From Viscum album (lineage: Eukaryota; Streptophyta; Magnoliopsida; Santalales; Viscaceae), in contig OY728122.1 in assembly GCA_963277665.1 (NCBI GenBank), forward strand, positions 1,546,174,868 to 1,546,238,867: a DNA stretch of 64,000 nucleotides, written 5' to 3'. Made by a program: the position numbers and the translations under genes. Of this stretch, positions 48,392 to 62,100 are shown piece by piece. The number at the start of each line of letters is the position of its first letter. Position 1 is the stretch's first letter. Under the pieces are notes generated by a model that did no database searches, was not told the origin of the DNA, and saw only the letters and a list, made by a program, of their open reading frames with translations.

Positions 48392-51300
48392 GATAAAATT
48401 AATGATATAAATCATAGGCAGAATTCTGACTATTTACACTAAATATTTAGGACTATAGTTTCTATTATACCAAGACAATGAACACTGAAGGATTATCCAC
48501 TGGATATTATGATAATATGATTTTATATAGATATTTAATATTTTAAGGGATCTAAAAATCGGGCATCAGACTACTTTTCATGGCTGTGTATCTATAGGAA
48601 GGAAATATAAAGCCTAATAATAGAGATTTTCTCAATGAATAATTGGATTAATTTATAATATACACCATTCTATAGTGTAATGATGTTTTTAATCATATGG
48701 ATATTAATAAGATATAAAAGAGAATAACCTGTAATGATATGTAAATATAGGATTCGAATAAGATACTTTTCTTGTGGTAAGAAACACATTTGTATAAGGA
48801 ATAAACTAATGTTATTATTGAACGGAATATAAAAAATAATCTATTTTTTATATTCAAATCCAATTCTATATATCACCCTGTAAATATTCTATGAAATTTT
48901 TAAATGTTCTAGAATTTTTTCAGATATATTTTTCAACGGACCTAAATTTTTAGGGATTGTTAAATTTTTCTGTTGAATTATAATAATTTTGAGATAAATA
49001 GAAATGTTTAAATAAGAAAAAATATTCCCTAAATATTGATTATTGAAGTATATATTTTTTATGTTTTAGAACTATAAATTATTCACATAGTGGTAGTTGA
49101 CTACGTATCCATTAGTGTTTAATATAATTTACTAATAAAAAATGTAGTTTCTCATATAATGAAAAATATTAAGTATATTTTTTTAGATATTGAGATCAAT
49201 GAAAAATAATTAGTGATAATATTGTCTATTTCATAACCATCAGTTCAAATATATAACGGAATGTATGGGGTAAATAGGAAAAAAGTAACAATTTATTAGC
49301 AAAAAGAAATAGATATTCATAATTACAAAAATTAACCATAAATGGAATTTTTGGAGAGACGATGTATATTTCATAAAGGTATTGGACTTATAAATTGGTA
49401 GAAACAATATAGGGATGGAAAAAAAATTAAAAAAACTTTTATTTTTCATTCAATATACTAGTTTTATAAAAACATGTCATCTACTAAACAATATTTTTAA
49501 TAATTCCCTTTTGGGATATATTTGAATTAAATAACGAGTAAATGAAACATAGTATGAATAGAATGTTTTATTTGAATGAATGGGAGGAAATTTAATTATA
49601 ATTTTATAATAATAATATAATTGTAAATAAACAATGAAAACTATTTCTTCAAAAGTTGACATAGAAAAATGATTTCAAAGAAAACAAACTGGTTCTATTA
49701 TTCAGCCATTGAATGAATATTATTATAATTAATATAACATATTAATGGTAGAGATTATTTATTATGTAAGTGGTAAACCTGAATTGATTAATTATGTTAT
49801 ACGGAGAATATATATGGATATTAAATATAAATGGAATGAAACTTATGGTACAGTTAGATGTGGATACTATAGAGAAAACAATATCTATAGATATTGAAAA
49901 TAAATAATATAAATATTCCATTATGTTAAATTTGAAACATGATATCATTAAAAGTAATTCATGAATATGATTTTTCATTTTATTCATTTAGGATGATACA
50001 ATGGAATAATAAAACAATCTAAAGATAATGGAAAAATACAATTACCAAATTATGGGATCAAACAATTAAGGGTTAAATTCTAGTTTCCCTATATTTTTAT
50101 TTGATCTAACTATAAAACTTTCAAAATTTATCCTTTTATATATATATATATATTAAATTGATAAGAAATAATAATGTATGGGGGAGTATAGGGTTTTTTC
50201 TGTTTTAGGCAACACTTGAGAATTCAATACAAAAACTTTTGGAGATTAATTATTTTGAATGAATGAAGCCTCTTATATGCGGATTAGGATTATGAAGATA
50301 GAAAAAAAATTATGTGGATATAAGTGTAACATTTACAAAAGGTTGTTTTTAATTTGAACATAATTGAATTGTATAATTTATGTAAAAAACCTCGATGGAC
50401 AAAACATAAATACTAACACAATTATTCATTTTAACAAGGTTAAACAGATTCATTTAGATTCATCTTGAATTATACTATTTTTACTAGAAATTGTATATAA
50501 AAAACCATAAATAAGAGTCAAAATATTTATAGAGGGTGAACTTCCCATTCCAACATTGGTTCCATGATAATTAAAATCAATATCATTTGATGTATACTAT
50601 TTGGATGGTTTAGTTCTATATTTTTCACAATCATTTAAAAAGTTTATTTTCACATTTATTTTCATAGAAATGGTGTTTTTACATATTTTTCATGGGTTTG
50701 GAAAATCATGGGAATAATATAATAATCAGAATATATTGTGATTGAAAATTAAGGATATATTATATGTTTTAGAATAGAATAATTAACAAGAATATTTGGC
50801 GAGGAGAAAGAGAGACAAAAAACATTATTGTTGTTTCCTATAAGAATATTTATGTAGATGATATTAATTTATTTAACCTATAATAACTCTTTAATCAAAC
50901 TACAGATGAAATAAAACCATATTGAAACAAGAAAAGATAAATTAAATTGGGAAATGTAAACATTAAATTTGAGAGTAATGTTCATTGCATAATTTTTTTA
51001 ATAATTTCTATATAGTTTTTATTCATGTTTTTGGGTTCTTTAATTTTATATAGTTTAATAATGTTTTGATTAGTTTGTGTACAATTTTTTATAAGAAAAT
51101 AATATGAGACATTATTGGTTTTATTTTCAAAAATTTGTGATAAAATTTGAAATATGATTTATTCAGAAAAAATTCACATATTATTTTAGGGAATTTAATT
51201 CATAAAATGAAGCTACAGATGTTTATGTAGAATATTGACATGTATAAAAAATATGATGATTTATTTTATGATATTATCAAGGTATAATGTAATGCACAGT

Positions 51301-52148
51301 TAGAGATTGTATATTTTCCATATTCAATACCATCAAATATGGAACTGTAATATTGAATTAAAAAGCTAACATAACATATACCTTCCCTTGAGGATACTTT
51401 AATTCAAACATAGTATTGTTTCTAATAATAAGAGTTCATCCCCGAAACAAACCCATATCACATTCAATAAATTAAGAGAAAATTATTATTATAATGGATA
51501 ATTTACCCACATTAATATTGAATCATCATCTTCAATTCATTATAAGGATAAATATTAGTCATATATTATTAGTACTGATATAATGCTAGAAAGGGTGAAT
51601 CAAATGTTTGTCAGAGTATGATGGAAATAGTGCATTTAGAGAATTTAATTTTATAAAAACAAAAAATTTATGTGATAAAAAGATTCAATTCGGTGATAAA
51701 TTAAAATTATCTATGAAATATATATATATAGACACACACATATACAAATTGAAAAATTAAGAGAACAACCTAACAAAAACATTAATTAAATGAGTATATA
51801 TTTTATATAAAATATTATATTTAAATAATTAATAAAATTTTACGATGATTGAAAAATATTAATTAAATAATAAATATTAAAATGTCTAATATGAGGAATA
51901 TAAATATAAGAAATGACACCATAATTTATAACGGGGATTGACAATACCTTAATTATGATACCTTGTATATCCCCCACACATTAGATAATAGGGTTTAAAT
52001 TATCTACATTGAATTTATTTGTAGAAATGAAATAGAAATAATGAATAAACCCATTGGAGACTATTCAATGAACATATACCAAAAATTAGTAATTAAACAC
52101 CAATAATCCCCCTATAATCATATGTTCGGGACATAAATTCACGATCTG
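48392..52148. other. AT-rich DNA without a recognised feature
   Basis: The open frames here (49,240-49,449, 49,477-49,662 and 49,742-49,987, all minus) are Ile/Phe/Tyr/Asn-rich and show no domain. Short TA and CA runs occur at 50,142-50,154 and 51,717-51,745. The stretch may hold the remains of array body 3 or the leader of the Tat element, but nothing can be named. Confidence 0.45.
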
Positions 52149-52412
52149 GTGAAAAAAATTGGTGAATTTATTGTGAATTATCCAATGGGAAAAAGTTATT
52201 GGGTCACAGTCCATCACAACATTTGGTTCTATTCATTGGGTAGAAAAAATGGCCATACCAGTTTGAATCCATATCTAGGGTGGTGGTATTACCCTGTGTT
52301 AGACCCCATTTTTATACGAAGTGTAAGAGGGACATATAGGACCATCAATTACACATGTGGTCATGAGATTCTATTTTTATGTGATTATTTTTCTTATATG
52401 TATAACATATAA
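52149..52412 (+). pseudogene. Unidentified 87-codon frame at the left end of the Tat-like block
   Basis: An open frame with a less biased composition than chance frames here (Gly, Trp, His and Arg are frequent), at the left edge of the GC-richer block. I recognise no domain. It may be leader or former coding sequence of the Tat-like element. About 60 bp downstream (52,460-52,475) a pyrimidine tract followed by CAG/GTAG-like bases could be an old acceptor site. Confidence 0.3.
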
Positions 52413-52552
52413 TGTAGGAAATTTTTAAGGCATTTCTCAATCAAAATTTTAATCTTCTCACCCTGTAGGTAGAAATGGAGGCCCTATAGGAAATGAAGAC
52501 CCATCATCCATCCAATGGGTGACATTCTATTAGTAAGAACAAGGTGGGTCCA

Positions 52553-52869
52553 CTATCTATCTCTAACCATTTCAAGGGTCTTCCCCTACAATATGACAAT
52601 GTGTTCCCCTCTTACCTAAGGGAGGCTCATGATGATGTCACAAATGATTTCTTCCCTATATCATAGGGCTCACTCACATGGGATCCTTTCGAAAATTATC
52701 TTTTTCAATTTTATGCATCCCAGTATCCATTCTTTGAATGGGATATCTCCCTGAGGGAACCTACTAAAGTCCGACAAAACTGTGTCCCAAAAGAGGCCCA
52801 CCAAGAGAAATTATCGGAAAACATAGAATATGCCATTCCTATAATTCCTATTAATAATACTACCATTTA
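52553..52869 (+). pseudogene. Probable gag segment with a single stop
   Basis: One frame of about 105 codons interrupted once (TAG at about 52,667). It reads SISNHFKGLPLQYDNVFPSY early on, and after the stop GSLTWDPFENYLFQFYASQ and WDISLREPTKVRQNCVPKE. Compared with the rest of the element, this is unusually well kept. Its position before protease and RT suggests gag, but I do not recognise the domain itself. Confidence 0.4.
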
Positions 52870-55800
52870 AATATGACCAAAACCATGGAGATTAATTGTA
52901 TTCCTACTCACTCAAAAGAATCCATCCATGTAAATATGGAAGCACATAATGAGTAGCTGCAAATCCCCACTAATAGAATCCAAATCTGATATGAAACTAG
53001 GGTGGAAAATTATTGGAAGATAAAAAATCCATACCAATTTAGATGAATCCCATCAACCAAATAATATTGATATAGACTATTATTAGGTGAAAATTCATAC
53101 TTCTATATGTAATTATCTTCATTGAAATATGAAAGAAAATGACCATACTCAACTCTATGCTTGCGAACATGAAGCCCACCAGTAAAATAATATGGAAACC
53201 AAATAAAGGTATTGACTAATTCATTCAAGTTCATGTCAAGACATTCATAAAATATAGTGAAAAATAATATGGAATAAATTCCTCATAAATATTAATATCA
53301 TTAGTAAAATTTGATGAAAACTGGACAAACAAGAAGGTGTATCAAAGCTATATATTAGGGGTGACTCATTACTCTACCACCACATTGGAGAACTATCAGC
53401 GTCCACTGATAGAATATGTAAGACTAGATCATGACCAAATTCCTACTATGAAATCAAAATGGGAATATATTCCCATTCTATCAAAATAAGTATCTCATTA
53501 CATATTGGATATAGTGGAGGATCAAACATAAATTCATGTCCATGTACTTCATTCTTATCAAGATGTAATCATATCAGAGTAAATATGAAGGAGTCAAGAC
53601 CATAATCGAGCCTCCTCAAGTGTGGTTATTTATCCTTATAGTACAGTTTTCACTCAAGATTAAACATGAGTCCATGATCCTAACCAGGATGGTCGTCGGA
53701 AAATATTCTTTGATAAATGGAATCTGGATTGGGCACAAATTCTTATTCCAACTGGAGGAAATTATTCCCCTGTAGTGGCCACTCTAGGTAGGTATATATC
53801 CCTAATATATCTCAAGATGATCACCTATTTATAACCCTTATCTACTATAAGATATAATTCTTGATTTCATAAAACACTTTTCAATGGTGGATCCAAATCC
53901 TTCCAATCCATTACATAGTTATAGATATGTAAACATAAGTTTCTAAGGTCCTCCCAATAATATTTTTACCTGTTTCTCTATAGGTCCTCCTCGGAGCATG
54001 TATCATGAAGGACTTATTCATGGTTGAGAAATGATGGGTCATGAGAACATATCCTATATTAACTAATAAGGTAACCATCCACATAACCATAATAACAAAC
54101 TATAATAAGGTCTTAATATTTATATCATCCAACTTTATGGTACTCCCTAGTGTATAACCTATAGATATTTTTCCTATTGTTGGACTTCAAGGTGTGATGG
54201 TAGTCCTCACCCTAATATCATCAAATATGAAGGTCCTAACTACAGTGGAATATCAGAAAAAAATACGGTCCTCCACATGATGTTGTACGCCTTAATTTTC
54301 TTCCCTAGGGTATATGGTAAAAAAATATACAAGCAGTTGGACATAAACTATGATAGTATTACACTCCATTTTAGCACCAATAGTGAAAGTCCTACCCATA
54401 GTTATGTTCTATATCGGAAGGAAGGTCATCCCCTTTCTGAATCAAATGCATGAAATACCTCATATGTTTTTGTGCATGGAGGGATGGGGCCATGAATGTC
54501 AGATACCATATTATGATCAATTGAAATCCTTTCTGAACTAGTAGATGTCCTGGGGCCACACTCACCTTCTAATCCACCTCAAGAATGTTCAAATGTCAAC
54601 AAGACCCCTACTTGAGAAAAAAAATATTCACAATGTTTTCATGTTATCTAGATCATATAGAGGAGTCCTTGGAGGATGAACCAGAAGATATGTTTCTTTC
54701 GAGAAGACAATGATTTGAGGAAGAAATACAACTTCTATTCTAGCCCACTGAAATTTCATAGATCAACGAACCAAAAGATTTTTCAGAAGTATGTATTCAT
54801 GATATTCTTCTCAAATTATTGATTACACTTCACCAGTTGAAAAAAAAATTATTTAAATATAATGGTTACACATACCTATTCAAAACATTGATAGATATTC
54901 GTCATCAAATTGAATTTTTAACCCTTTAATATTTATGCAGCCACAATTATGGAGGTGGAATAATGATCTCCAACTAACCTGGATCCATGCACTACACAAG
55001 TTTCTATACAATAACAATGATACCCCACCTAGTGTTCATATACATGGATGGGGATAGCATGGATCATTTCATTTCTCCCCACGTCCATTCTAGAAGGTCC
55101 CATTAGAAATGTAACCCAATAACTTCATTTTCCCAATAAATAAAGAAAATGGAATTCTTACTCAGGAAAGAAATCAAAACCAACCATGATCAACCCATAG
55201 TAATTATTAAAAGTGTAAAGACAAACAGGAGAGAGACATTGAAATACTATTGAACCAGGAAAAAAAGAACATTCAACATGATTCCTTCTTAAGATAATCC
55301 AATCATTAATCATTGATAATGGACTATGAAACATGTAGAACATGTGTAGGCTCAACATCATACCTAAATCACACACAAACTGAATTAAAAGAGATTAAGA
55401 AAGAATAAAAGACTGTAGAGACCATCATAGAGTAGGATCATCCCCAACCCTATTGGATGGGGACATTTGTAACACAAAACTCCCCCATAAGAATAATATA
55501 TTCTGGCTCCGAGAAAACAAGAAGATAATATACGAAACCACATCCCATAGGTCTTGGGTAATTTCTACATTAACTACCAACCAAAATAAAAAAAATCATT
55601 TTCAATTTAGTGATGGAGAAAATTAGGTAGGTCTTCTATTCAATCCCATCTCATGACACATTCCCCCCATATGGGTGGCTTATGCAAAGCTCATAAAGAG
55701 GTTCCCATCGAGTTTATATTCACCATGAAGCCCAAATATGATCCCAAAATAGAAGTAGATCATCCAATAAGGGAAAAAAATGACTCTACCATTTAGCAAC

Positions 55801-58800
55801 TGGAAAACCACCCATATTTCAGTGTTCTTTAGAGTATATTCTGAACAAAAATCCTTTGGACCACACTAAAAATGTTTCAAATGTATAAGTTTATAGAGAT
55901 GATGGTTCCACCATTAATCTGATCCACACTAAAAATGATGTCGTGTTTATCTGAATCTATAGGGCCTTCTGAAATTTTGTTATTCCCCTGATCAATTTTC
56001 TACCACCTCATTCATGAATCCCTCAAAAAAATAAGAATAAAAAAAGTTCACACATGAAACACCTCCCCCACTCTCTAAAAATGAGCCACTTAATCTCAAG
56101 AATATTATTTCTTGGTTGGAGTATGAAATGATTGATTTGAGATGCATTAATTACAAATTTCACTCACATGTATCTCAACTACAAGGATTCTCCCTATAAA
56201 TAATGCTACGCTAAAACACCCACCCCACATGGTGCCTGGACCATCAAACTACCTAAAGAAGTCATATATGGATATCAAGATTCACCCCATTATGGATACA
56301 ACCAGAAAGAGTGTTGGGAAATCCTACAAAGATACACCTAGTCAAACACACACCTCATGTACTAGTAGAACATGCACAAAAAATATTTCCCCAATTATGC
56401 ATGTCAAATCATTAGTTACACAAGAAACACCTCAAGGGAAGTGTAATGCCATATAGTCATTTGAAGCTATATTGGAATCCATGGTGGAGTGGAATGCATC
56501 AGTATAACAATAATAAAAACCATAACCTAATCGTCGGAGTAACACTATAAAACCACCATACTTAGGGAGTCACGTGTTCCTAAAATCCAATGTCTTGGGT
56601 GACTTGGAGTAACATCTGATGCAATATAAATCTTATTCTGATCCCTTGATGGGAACTCGATAGAAATGAGATGTAGTGAAACTCATTTTCATCATGCGAA
56701 CTCTGTAAGGGTTAGATTTCATATGCTACACCATTTTTTCAGCTCGGTTGATAACAAGATTAGAGGATTCACATCAATAATTCCCTTTCTAGATCAACTC
56801 AATGCGTCTAAAGAAAACAGTTAGTGATGTATCATACTACCAAAAGTGGGTGAATGTGTTAGTATAATACTTTATTTATAAATGGAATAGATTGACCAAA
56901 TATTTATACTATCTCCTTCAATAGGACAATATTCATTTTTTGTGCATTGATATCCTCCACATTGATATGTGAATGCCCCTCATCCCGTTGAAATATTCAA
57001 GTGGATTTTTGGATTTCTCTTACATTTCTCAATCAATAGAAGACTCTCTACAACAATCTAAGATCAAGTCCTTGGTTTCCCCACTAGTCTTTGGAAAAGT
57101 TCCATGAAAACTAGAACTTTCCTTAGTCATGATTAATCTTTCTCCCATGCCTACTCTATCTCTGAGGCATGTGTCGTATCATGTAGCACCCTCGGGCACT
57201 AACAACAACCTCTACCTCAACAATTCAAGAAGAGTGGAACTAGAAGAAATCATTTATTGGATTGGAGGAATAAATTTTAATAATGTTTATATGTCTAAGG
57301 CCATGGATATTTCATGGTTACTATGAACTAAAATAATCTATATCTTTCAACAGTTAATAGGTCCAATTAGGTTGGTATTGAAGACAAGGAAAATTATTTC
57401 CCCATTCATTGGATATTGGGACATTTCATTCAATAATTTTTCATCTTCAAATTCCTCATTGAGAGAATGATAGATTCTGAGAAAGTCAAACATGGACCAC
57501 CACCTACAAAAGTGGAATATAATTCCAATAATGACCATAATGAATGGGAGGATTGTAAGAATTTTTTTGAATAAAGTAGAAGAATTCATATTGTTGGATG
57601 ACTTGGAAAATAGTTAATCGAGCTCATGGAATTATCTATGAGCGGTTGAAGCAACTGGAAATGCCTCCAGTAGCTTCTGCTACAACCCAACTGATGTCCT
57701 CAGCCTCATAATCCTCTAAAAGAAGATTTTTCAAGATGTTATTTGACATGAAGGGTAGACAGAAAAGGAAAGAAGGAGAATTCAAGTCATGTTCAAAGTC
57801 ATATTTAACACTTTCAAAAATTATTCCATCATATCTAAAAGAATGGGAACCACCAAACCATACAACACCACTAGAATGAATCAATCAAGGAGAATCGTTA
57901 TTATATTATGAGTTGATCTTTGGATCCCATAAATTCATTTAGTTAATGGATCCCTTGTTTGATGATGATTATGGACATGAAACTGAGTTCCCCACACATG
58001 ATTGAGGAACCAGAGGAAGTGGTTGCAGGAGTTGAGAATACATAGAAATACACAGTCATGGAAGGATCCCGACATTTTTTCATACATGCATGAACTGCCA
58101 ATGGTGGAGAAACTTGTAGAAGATCCATTTAATAGACCAAAAAGTAATGGTAAAATTATCCTGCACCTGTTAGAAGACACTCTATGCCAATCATTATGGA
58201 ATATCAATCAGAATATGATCAATTTTCTAATCACCCTTGAAATGTATGAAGACCAAAATGGTTCAAACCACAATGAACATTATAAATTAAATCTCATGTA
58301 TCAGGGTTGGTCCATTTAAATACAATACTAAAGCCCCTAATGTTCTTATGAATGAGCATCCACATGATGGTAAATGCTATCCTTTAGAGATGAAATATGA
58401 AATCATTAAACAGTTATCCCCATACCAGCCATGCTATCAGTCCTGGATGCCCTGATATTGTCAAAATATCTCATGGAACCACTCATAGAAGCTCTAATAA
58501 TACCATGAGAGTTTGAAGTTGAAGTGGTCTTTCCCAAGGTCAATCAAATATATACTGATTTTTTAGAATTCCATAAGATTTTCTCCTTCAAGGATAATGA
58601 TGATGAATCGATTATACAGGGAAAAATAAGACCCATATATGTGTATCGGTGTAGAAATTGTGTCGATATCTGAAAATTTGTCATCGTTAATGATTTTGGA
58701 GTTAATTGTATACCATTTCAAAAACATCCTTAATTAGGATACAATGGGGATAAACTGACACCATCTTAAAAAAAACCTTATTGGCTATGAAAAAAGCGAG

Positions 58801-59526
58801 TAGAAGCTGTTATGCCCAATTATTATCAAAACAAGTTTTGGAGACATTTTAGATGACTCAAAAAATTTAGTGATTCGAGAAAATGTAACCTTCAAAGTCC
58901 TGCTAGGAGGGCCTTAGTTGAATCATCACACAAAGATTTATTAATCATACTATCAATGCATCAAATCTTGCATTAATGAAAACAATGGGACATTTCACAC
59001 ACATATGTCCCCATTCGAATCCTATGACTCAGACTATATTCATTTTGGATTCCATAAGTTAAAAGAGATGTTACCATTTTCCAAGGGAATCCATTGGGTC
59101 ACCTTACAAAACGGTATAGAAAATGTTATAGAGGACCCCTTCAAACAACCCAATGAAGAATACATAATGCCCAACAATCAGATAGGGTGTATGAGTCCTT
59201 GTTCAGAAGTGTATTCATTAGTCCTCATGATTTTATCAATGGACACCAAGTATATCAATCTTGGAAAATAAGATAACCCCCAAGATATTGGTTAATGATC
59301 AACTTGAAATGTTCGTAATCTAACCTCAGAGCTCCAAGAAACCCCTACATCACTCAATAATACATAAGAGAATGTATAAATTCTATCATACCTCACTCAA
59401 TACTCTTAGGAAAATCCCCAATTGTAATTAGGGACAGAAAATTCCATATCATAATCTGAATAATAAGATCTTGACTCTTATCCCAACCCTAAAGAGATCA
59501 TCTTAGGAACCATTTCTCCATTATAA
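52870..59526 (+). pseudogene. Gag/protease relic of the Tat-like element
   Basis: Long broken coding-like DNA. Near 54,450-54,540 the + frame reads FLCMEGWGHECQIPYYDQL, which recalls the degenerate knuckle of Tat gag proteins (C..H-E-G-x-G-H...C...L-K), with key residues lost. Open pieces at 56,229-56,456, 57,129-57,326, 58,002-58,319 and 59,005-59,271 follow one another on the + strand. Two of them carry a similar phrase (VEDPFNRP at about 58,115 and IEDPFKQP at about 59,130), perhaps repeated linker units. A protease D-T/S-G motif was not found. Minus-strand frames at 55,158, 57,347, 57,636 and 57,935 are shadows. Confidence 0.5.
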
Positions 59527-60370
59527 ATGGATAATGAAGATGAAGAGGAAGATGGAGAACTTATAGATTTACCTCCATCATTTGAGGGGGGTGTCTCAAC
59601 AGCCATTGATGAACTCATGGAAATAAATATGGGGTGGAAAGAAGATCCTCAACCCACCTTGATTAGTGAAACAATGTCTACCGAAGAGAAAGAGGTATAA
59701 AACACCTTCTTAAAGAAGTATTAGGATTTTTTCATCCTGAATTACACAGAGATGTCATACCTTGGGCTTGAAGGGGCTACTAACCACCTAGAGCTGTCAT
59801 AGGACCACCAAGGCAATAAACAAAATGCTGATAGAATGCACTGAACACATGCTACTAAAATAGTGGCTGACGATGAAAAGATCATAAATGAAATCATCAT
59901 TTTGGTAGTCCAATATCCCAACTAGAAAGCCAATATCCTCCCTGAAAGAAATAAGTATAGATAAATCATATTTTCCATTGATTTTATACATCTCATCTAT
60001 AATTTCCATGAAGATGATTTCTCTATCCCAATCATAGAAATATACACTAATTAGACAACTAGATATCATTATCTATCTTTCATGGATGTCTATTCATGAT
60101 ACATCCAAATATGAATGGAATAAGAAGATGATGAGGCCACCACCTTCAGATCCCTTGAAGAGTATTTTGTCATTGGGTGATTCCTTTTGGTTTGATAAAT
60201 GATGGAGCTACATAATAAGGTGTTATACATCACATTATCAAACCCTTCAGGTGTTCTTTTTTCAAAATCTATGATGATGAAGTGGTGATTAAATCACAAC
60301 AATGCACATACATCCTATCAGATCTTGAAATAGACTTCAAAAAACAATGACACCACAGTTAATCATCATA
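59527..60370 (+). pseudogene. Tat/Ogre-type reverse transcriptase, truncated
   Basis: It starts with an open run of 57 codons (59,527-59,700): an acidic stretch, then PPSFEGGVSTAIDELMEINM and a T-E-E-K-E motif, the linker that precedes RT in Tat/Ogre elements. RT follows in broken frames: VVQYPN then KANILPERNK near 59,905-59,960 (family: V-x-Y-P-x-W-L-A-N-I-V-P-V), LSFMDVYS near 60,080 (S-F-M-D-G-Y-S-G-Y), EDDEATTFRS near 60,130, and IYDDEVVIKSQQ at 60,267-60,302. The last is the catalytic YDD with its V-V-K-S-x-x-R-x-x-H follow-up, so both Asp residues survive. Reading ends after LSDLEIDFKK, about 60,345. The minus-strand frame at 59,797-60,069 is a shadow. Confidence 0.78.
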
Positions 60371-60379
60371 TATTTTGAA

Positions 60380-60406
60380 AGGTTACTAAATAAAGACATC
60401 ATGTAA
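60380..60406 (+). repeat. 27-bp direct repeat, copy 1
   Basis: It matches 60,443-60,469 at 26 of 27 positions (core ACTAAATAAAGACATCATG, with CCTAAATAAAGACATCATG in copy 2), starts 63 bp apart. It lies just past the point where the RT relic ends. Confidence 0.75.
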
Positions 60407-60442
60407 ATGAATTCTAATTAGCCTATGGATCACACCAATGCA

Positions 60443-60469
60443 AGGTTCCTAAATAAAGACATCATGTAA
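60443..60469 (+). repeat. 27-bp direct repeat, copy 2
   Basis: Second copy, one mismatch from 60,380-60,406. The 63-bp units as a whole differ beyond the core. Confidence 0.75.
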
Positions 60470-62100
60470 CAAAATTGATTTGATGTCTTGATTGCATGAT
60501 GTTAAACTACATGGGGGATTTCCATATTGAATGAAAATAAATTTTATAACAACCTACATCTTGATTGAATGTAGATAAACTGCATGGCATATCCATTCCT
60601 TCCATATGATTATAAACATTACGGAAGTCGCCATTTTCATATGACATTTAAAATGCATGATAAATGTATTCGATGTGTGACGTTAAACTATAAAGCACCC
60701 TAGTGTTTTCACTAGATATTACAGTTAGACCAACCACGATCATTTAACAATGATATATTATATTAAAAAGTATATGTTGATTCTTATACATATTGTATAG
60801 AAAGAGACGCCGATATTTCACATCTTAATCAATACACATCAAAAGAATGGTTAAAAATGAATCTTTTTTTCATTGTATAGTTTAATCCATCATGAAGTAT
60901 TCATGTTAAAAACATTATTTTTCATGATTCCTATCGACATAGGATATATAGATTTGAATATATTTCATAAATTGGTCCTGATATACCAAAATAATGGTTA
61001 TAAAATGGCCCATTCTCTACAAATGGGTTATTCGCGTGTAGATATTTTCATTATAACATTTTTGTGGATGGATTTCAATCATCATAGGATTTTTAGTGAA
61101 ACCCAAGAATCATGTTTTATTCCTATCCATGTAACCTGAGAAATAATCCTCACTCTTGGTATGTGTTATACATGCATGAATAATTATCGTTAATAACTAT
61201 GTATGTCTTGATTACTACCCTCACAAGATACATAGTGACAGAAGGATCATTAAATACAGGTAAAGCTATAATAAATATTCAAAATTCCCTTAAATATGTA
61301 TTAGTAATATTTTCATATGATAATGTTAAAGAATAATGTATGTCTTCATTTTCACTCGGACGAAATACGTAGCAACACGTTGGTTCTTATTCTCAGGTCC
61401 ACCGCCCCTGAATTCAAAATGTCTATATATTTATTTTTATCACCTCTATGTTGAGGAATGAGCCCATAATGCCCTTTTCTTCACACATTGAGCATATATA
61501 GGTGGGTTGAAAAAGTTATGAAGAAAACTACCCACACGACCATGGTATATTGATCAATCTCGAGGCTAACATGATCCACATAGTATGACCTATGGAAATC
61601 TATGTCCTTACCACATAATGATAAACTGCATGAAGCAAGTCCCTCTCCAAATGACGTTAAACCATATTTTAACCATATATTTAATCGAAAAATCACCACA
61701 CATGTGCCAGGTATTTTTAGGATATAGATGAAATGTCCCTACCCATGCCTTTGATCCAGATCTCTACATAGGATCTTCTTTTTCTTGAACCATGTGTGGC
61801 TTACTTCAATTCATCCAAGATATGTACTGATTACAAGAACATATGATTTGGACCCAGCCATGAATAAAATAATTCATCTCCTTTCACATGGAAAAAATCC
61901 CATGGAGGTTGTTTTCATTCAATAATAACTTGTGACATGATTCATGATCATGAAAGATACACAGTGGTGCCTAGACCATGTAACCTAGTCCCAGTCACTA
62001 TGCTATGAAAAGAAAATGTCTTGTCCCCCGCGTACAATATTTTGTGGGAGATTTTTGGAATTTGGGTTCCTCATTCAATAATACATAAATGAATCAAATA
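60470..62100 (+). repeat. Degenerate repeats, probably Tat LTR remnants
   Basis: Several motifs recur. TCTTGATTGxATG...TAAACTxCATGG is at 60,485-60,520 and 60,560-60,590. GACGTTAAAC is at 60,679 and 61,653, with a GATGTTAAAC variant at 60,498. TATGTCTTxATT followed by a GATACATAG/AATACGTAG core is at 61,202-61,240 and 61,339-61,377, and a related GATACACAG is at 61,956. A GATACGTAGGCA-like motif close to the end of the LTR is, from my knowledge of the family, common in plant Tat elements. The block therefore looks like LTR sequence lying directly against a truncated RT. The open frame at 60,873-61,139 has no recognisable product. Confidence 0.45.

Larger units (their letters stand above)
52149..60370 (+). 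mobile_element. Truncated Tat/Ogre-type gypsy element
   Basis: A compositionally distinct block (higher C and overall GC than its surroundings). Its right end is diagnostic: a stretch reading PPSFEGGVSTAIDELMEINM leads into RT, as in plant Tat/Ogre polyproteins. Everything upstream to about 52.15 kb has coding-like composition but many stops, fitting gag and protease. The element breaks off inside RT at about 60,370; no RNase H or integrase follows within the window. The 5' LTR was not found. Confidence 0.65.

Noticed and set aside
57347..58207. Series of minus-strand frames suggesting an antisense gene
   Set aside because: They mirror the broken plus-strand gag/protease relic of the Tat-like element and have no signature of their own.
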